Source: Methylocystis echinoides (lineage in GTDB: Bacteria > Pseudomonadota > Alphaproteobacteria > Rhizobiales > Beijerinckiaceae). Taken from it: a stretch of DNA of 64,000 nt. Every line of letters starts with the position of its first letter. Positions within the stretch are counted from its first letter, which is position 1. The translations under genes and the position numbers were made by a program. Under the pieces are notes generated by a model that did not search any database, had not been told where the DNA came from, and saw nothing but the letters and a program-made list of their open reading frames with translations. The DNA is taken from contig NZ_CP156084.1 of assembly GCF_040687965.1 (NCBI RefSeq), positions 1-64,000 of the forward strand, in the 5' to 3' direction. Below are positions 63,788-64,000 of the stretch, piece after piece.

Positions 63788-64000
63788 GCAGTCCTCGTCC
63801 TTCGAGGCGCCGCCTGCGGCGGCTCCTCAGGATGAGGACGGCTTGTCATGGCTGGTTTCGAGCAGCATTGGCAATGACCCCTCGCCCTTCGAGACGCCCG
63901 CTCCGCGGGCTCCTCAGGATGAGGATTGCTTGTCAAAGTTGCATTCAAGAAGCTTTGACAATACAAGGTCCCTCATCCTGAGGCGCGTGCGAAGCACGCG
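63788..64000. repeat. REPIN-like elements at the window end (third module begins)
   Basis: A at 63788-63842 starts a third module copy, but the next element (63878-63929) is a B-type core in the opposite orientation, with one B-type arm (CCCCTC) and one A-type arm (ATTGC). After a spacer with a 9-bp dyad (TTGTCAAAG...CTTTGACAA) comes a further B-like element (63967 onward) with inner stem GCGTGC-GAA-GCACGC, cut by the window end. Confidence 0.85.

Noticed and set aside
1..64000. tRNA and rRNA genes
   Set aside because: I looked for T-loop (GGTTCGAATCC-like) and rRNA signatures in the intergenic regions and saw none; a dedicated scan could still find one.

Overview
The window is GC-rich, densely coding DNA from an alphaproteobacterium, most likely a Rhizobiales methylotroph or methanotroph of the Methylocystis/Methylosinus type. 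This is inferred from gene content. Alphaproteobacterial signatures include an NDUFA12-type complex I subunit, HdaA, DUF177-plsX-fabH-ihfA, DUF2155, DUF992 and an adenosylcobalamin-dependent ribonucleotide reductase. Two tandem MxaD-like periplasmic proteins next to a YVTN beta-propeller protein point to methanol oxidation. No rRNA, tRNA, prophage, IS transposase or CRISPR array was seen.

Layout. 1-2440: SxtJ-like membrane protein, a 50-residue DUF5989-type peptide and a NodU/CmcH carbamoyltransferase. 2590-6117: flavodoxin-like protein, small membrane protein, argC, lytic transglycosylase, bamE. 6297-9807: DUF177, plsX, fabH, ihfA (fatty acid/phospholipid initiation plus IHF). 9851-15230: radA, cvpA, purF, a YukJ-like protein, an SDR. 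15264-19669: DUF992 protein, EcsC-like protein, and an AlgX/AlgJ-like plus AlgI-like pair for polysaccharide O-acetylation. 19814-29848: tyrS, a large unrecognised protein, a giant AsmA/YhdP-like protein, a Bcp-type peroxiredoxin, a TPR protein, a YbjQ-like protein, rnd. 30266-32106: secreted protein, then a group I truncated haemoglobin translationally coupled to a [2Fe-2S]/FAD reductase. 32144-45307 is one long minus-strand block. Read in transcription order it is pepA, DUF4383, BON-like, holC, methyltransferase, potA, potH, potI, CDP-alcohol phosphatidyltransferase, AI-2E-like exporter, hdaA, ppk, ppx. 45662-53840: lptG, lptD, a DsbA-like protein, aroQ, accB, accC, a MliC-like inhibitor, aat. 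53869-58277: DUF2155, NDUFA12, beta-propeller, two MxaD-like proteins, a secreted protein. 58690-62319: nrdJ behind a probable NrdR double operator.

The last 1.7 kb is the most unusual part. A module of about 725 bp, made of two REPIN-like pairs of inverted ~54-bp palindromes plus one small GIY-YIG nuclease gene, occurs twice in tandem, and a third copy begins before the window ends. The hairpin stems of the palindromes differ between copies but stay complementary. The same core reappears as five perfect-register 36-bp tandem copies between potA and potH. This looks like a REP/REPIN-type element family whose candidate partner is a GIY-YIG nuclease rather than a RAYT transposase. It is my main candidate for a little-described system.

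Start sites were set from Shine-Dalgarno sequences, overlaps and family lengths. Functions are by recognition of family motifs; no database search was possible.
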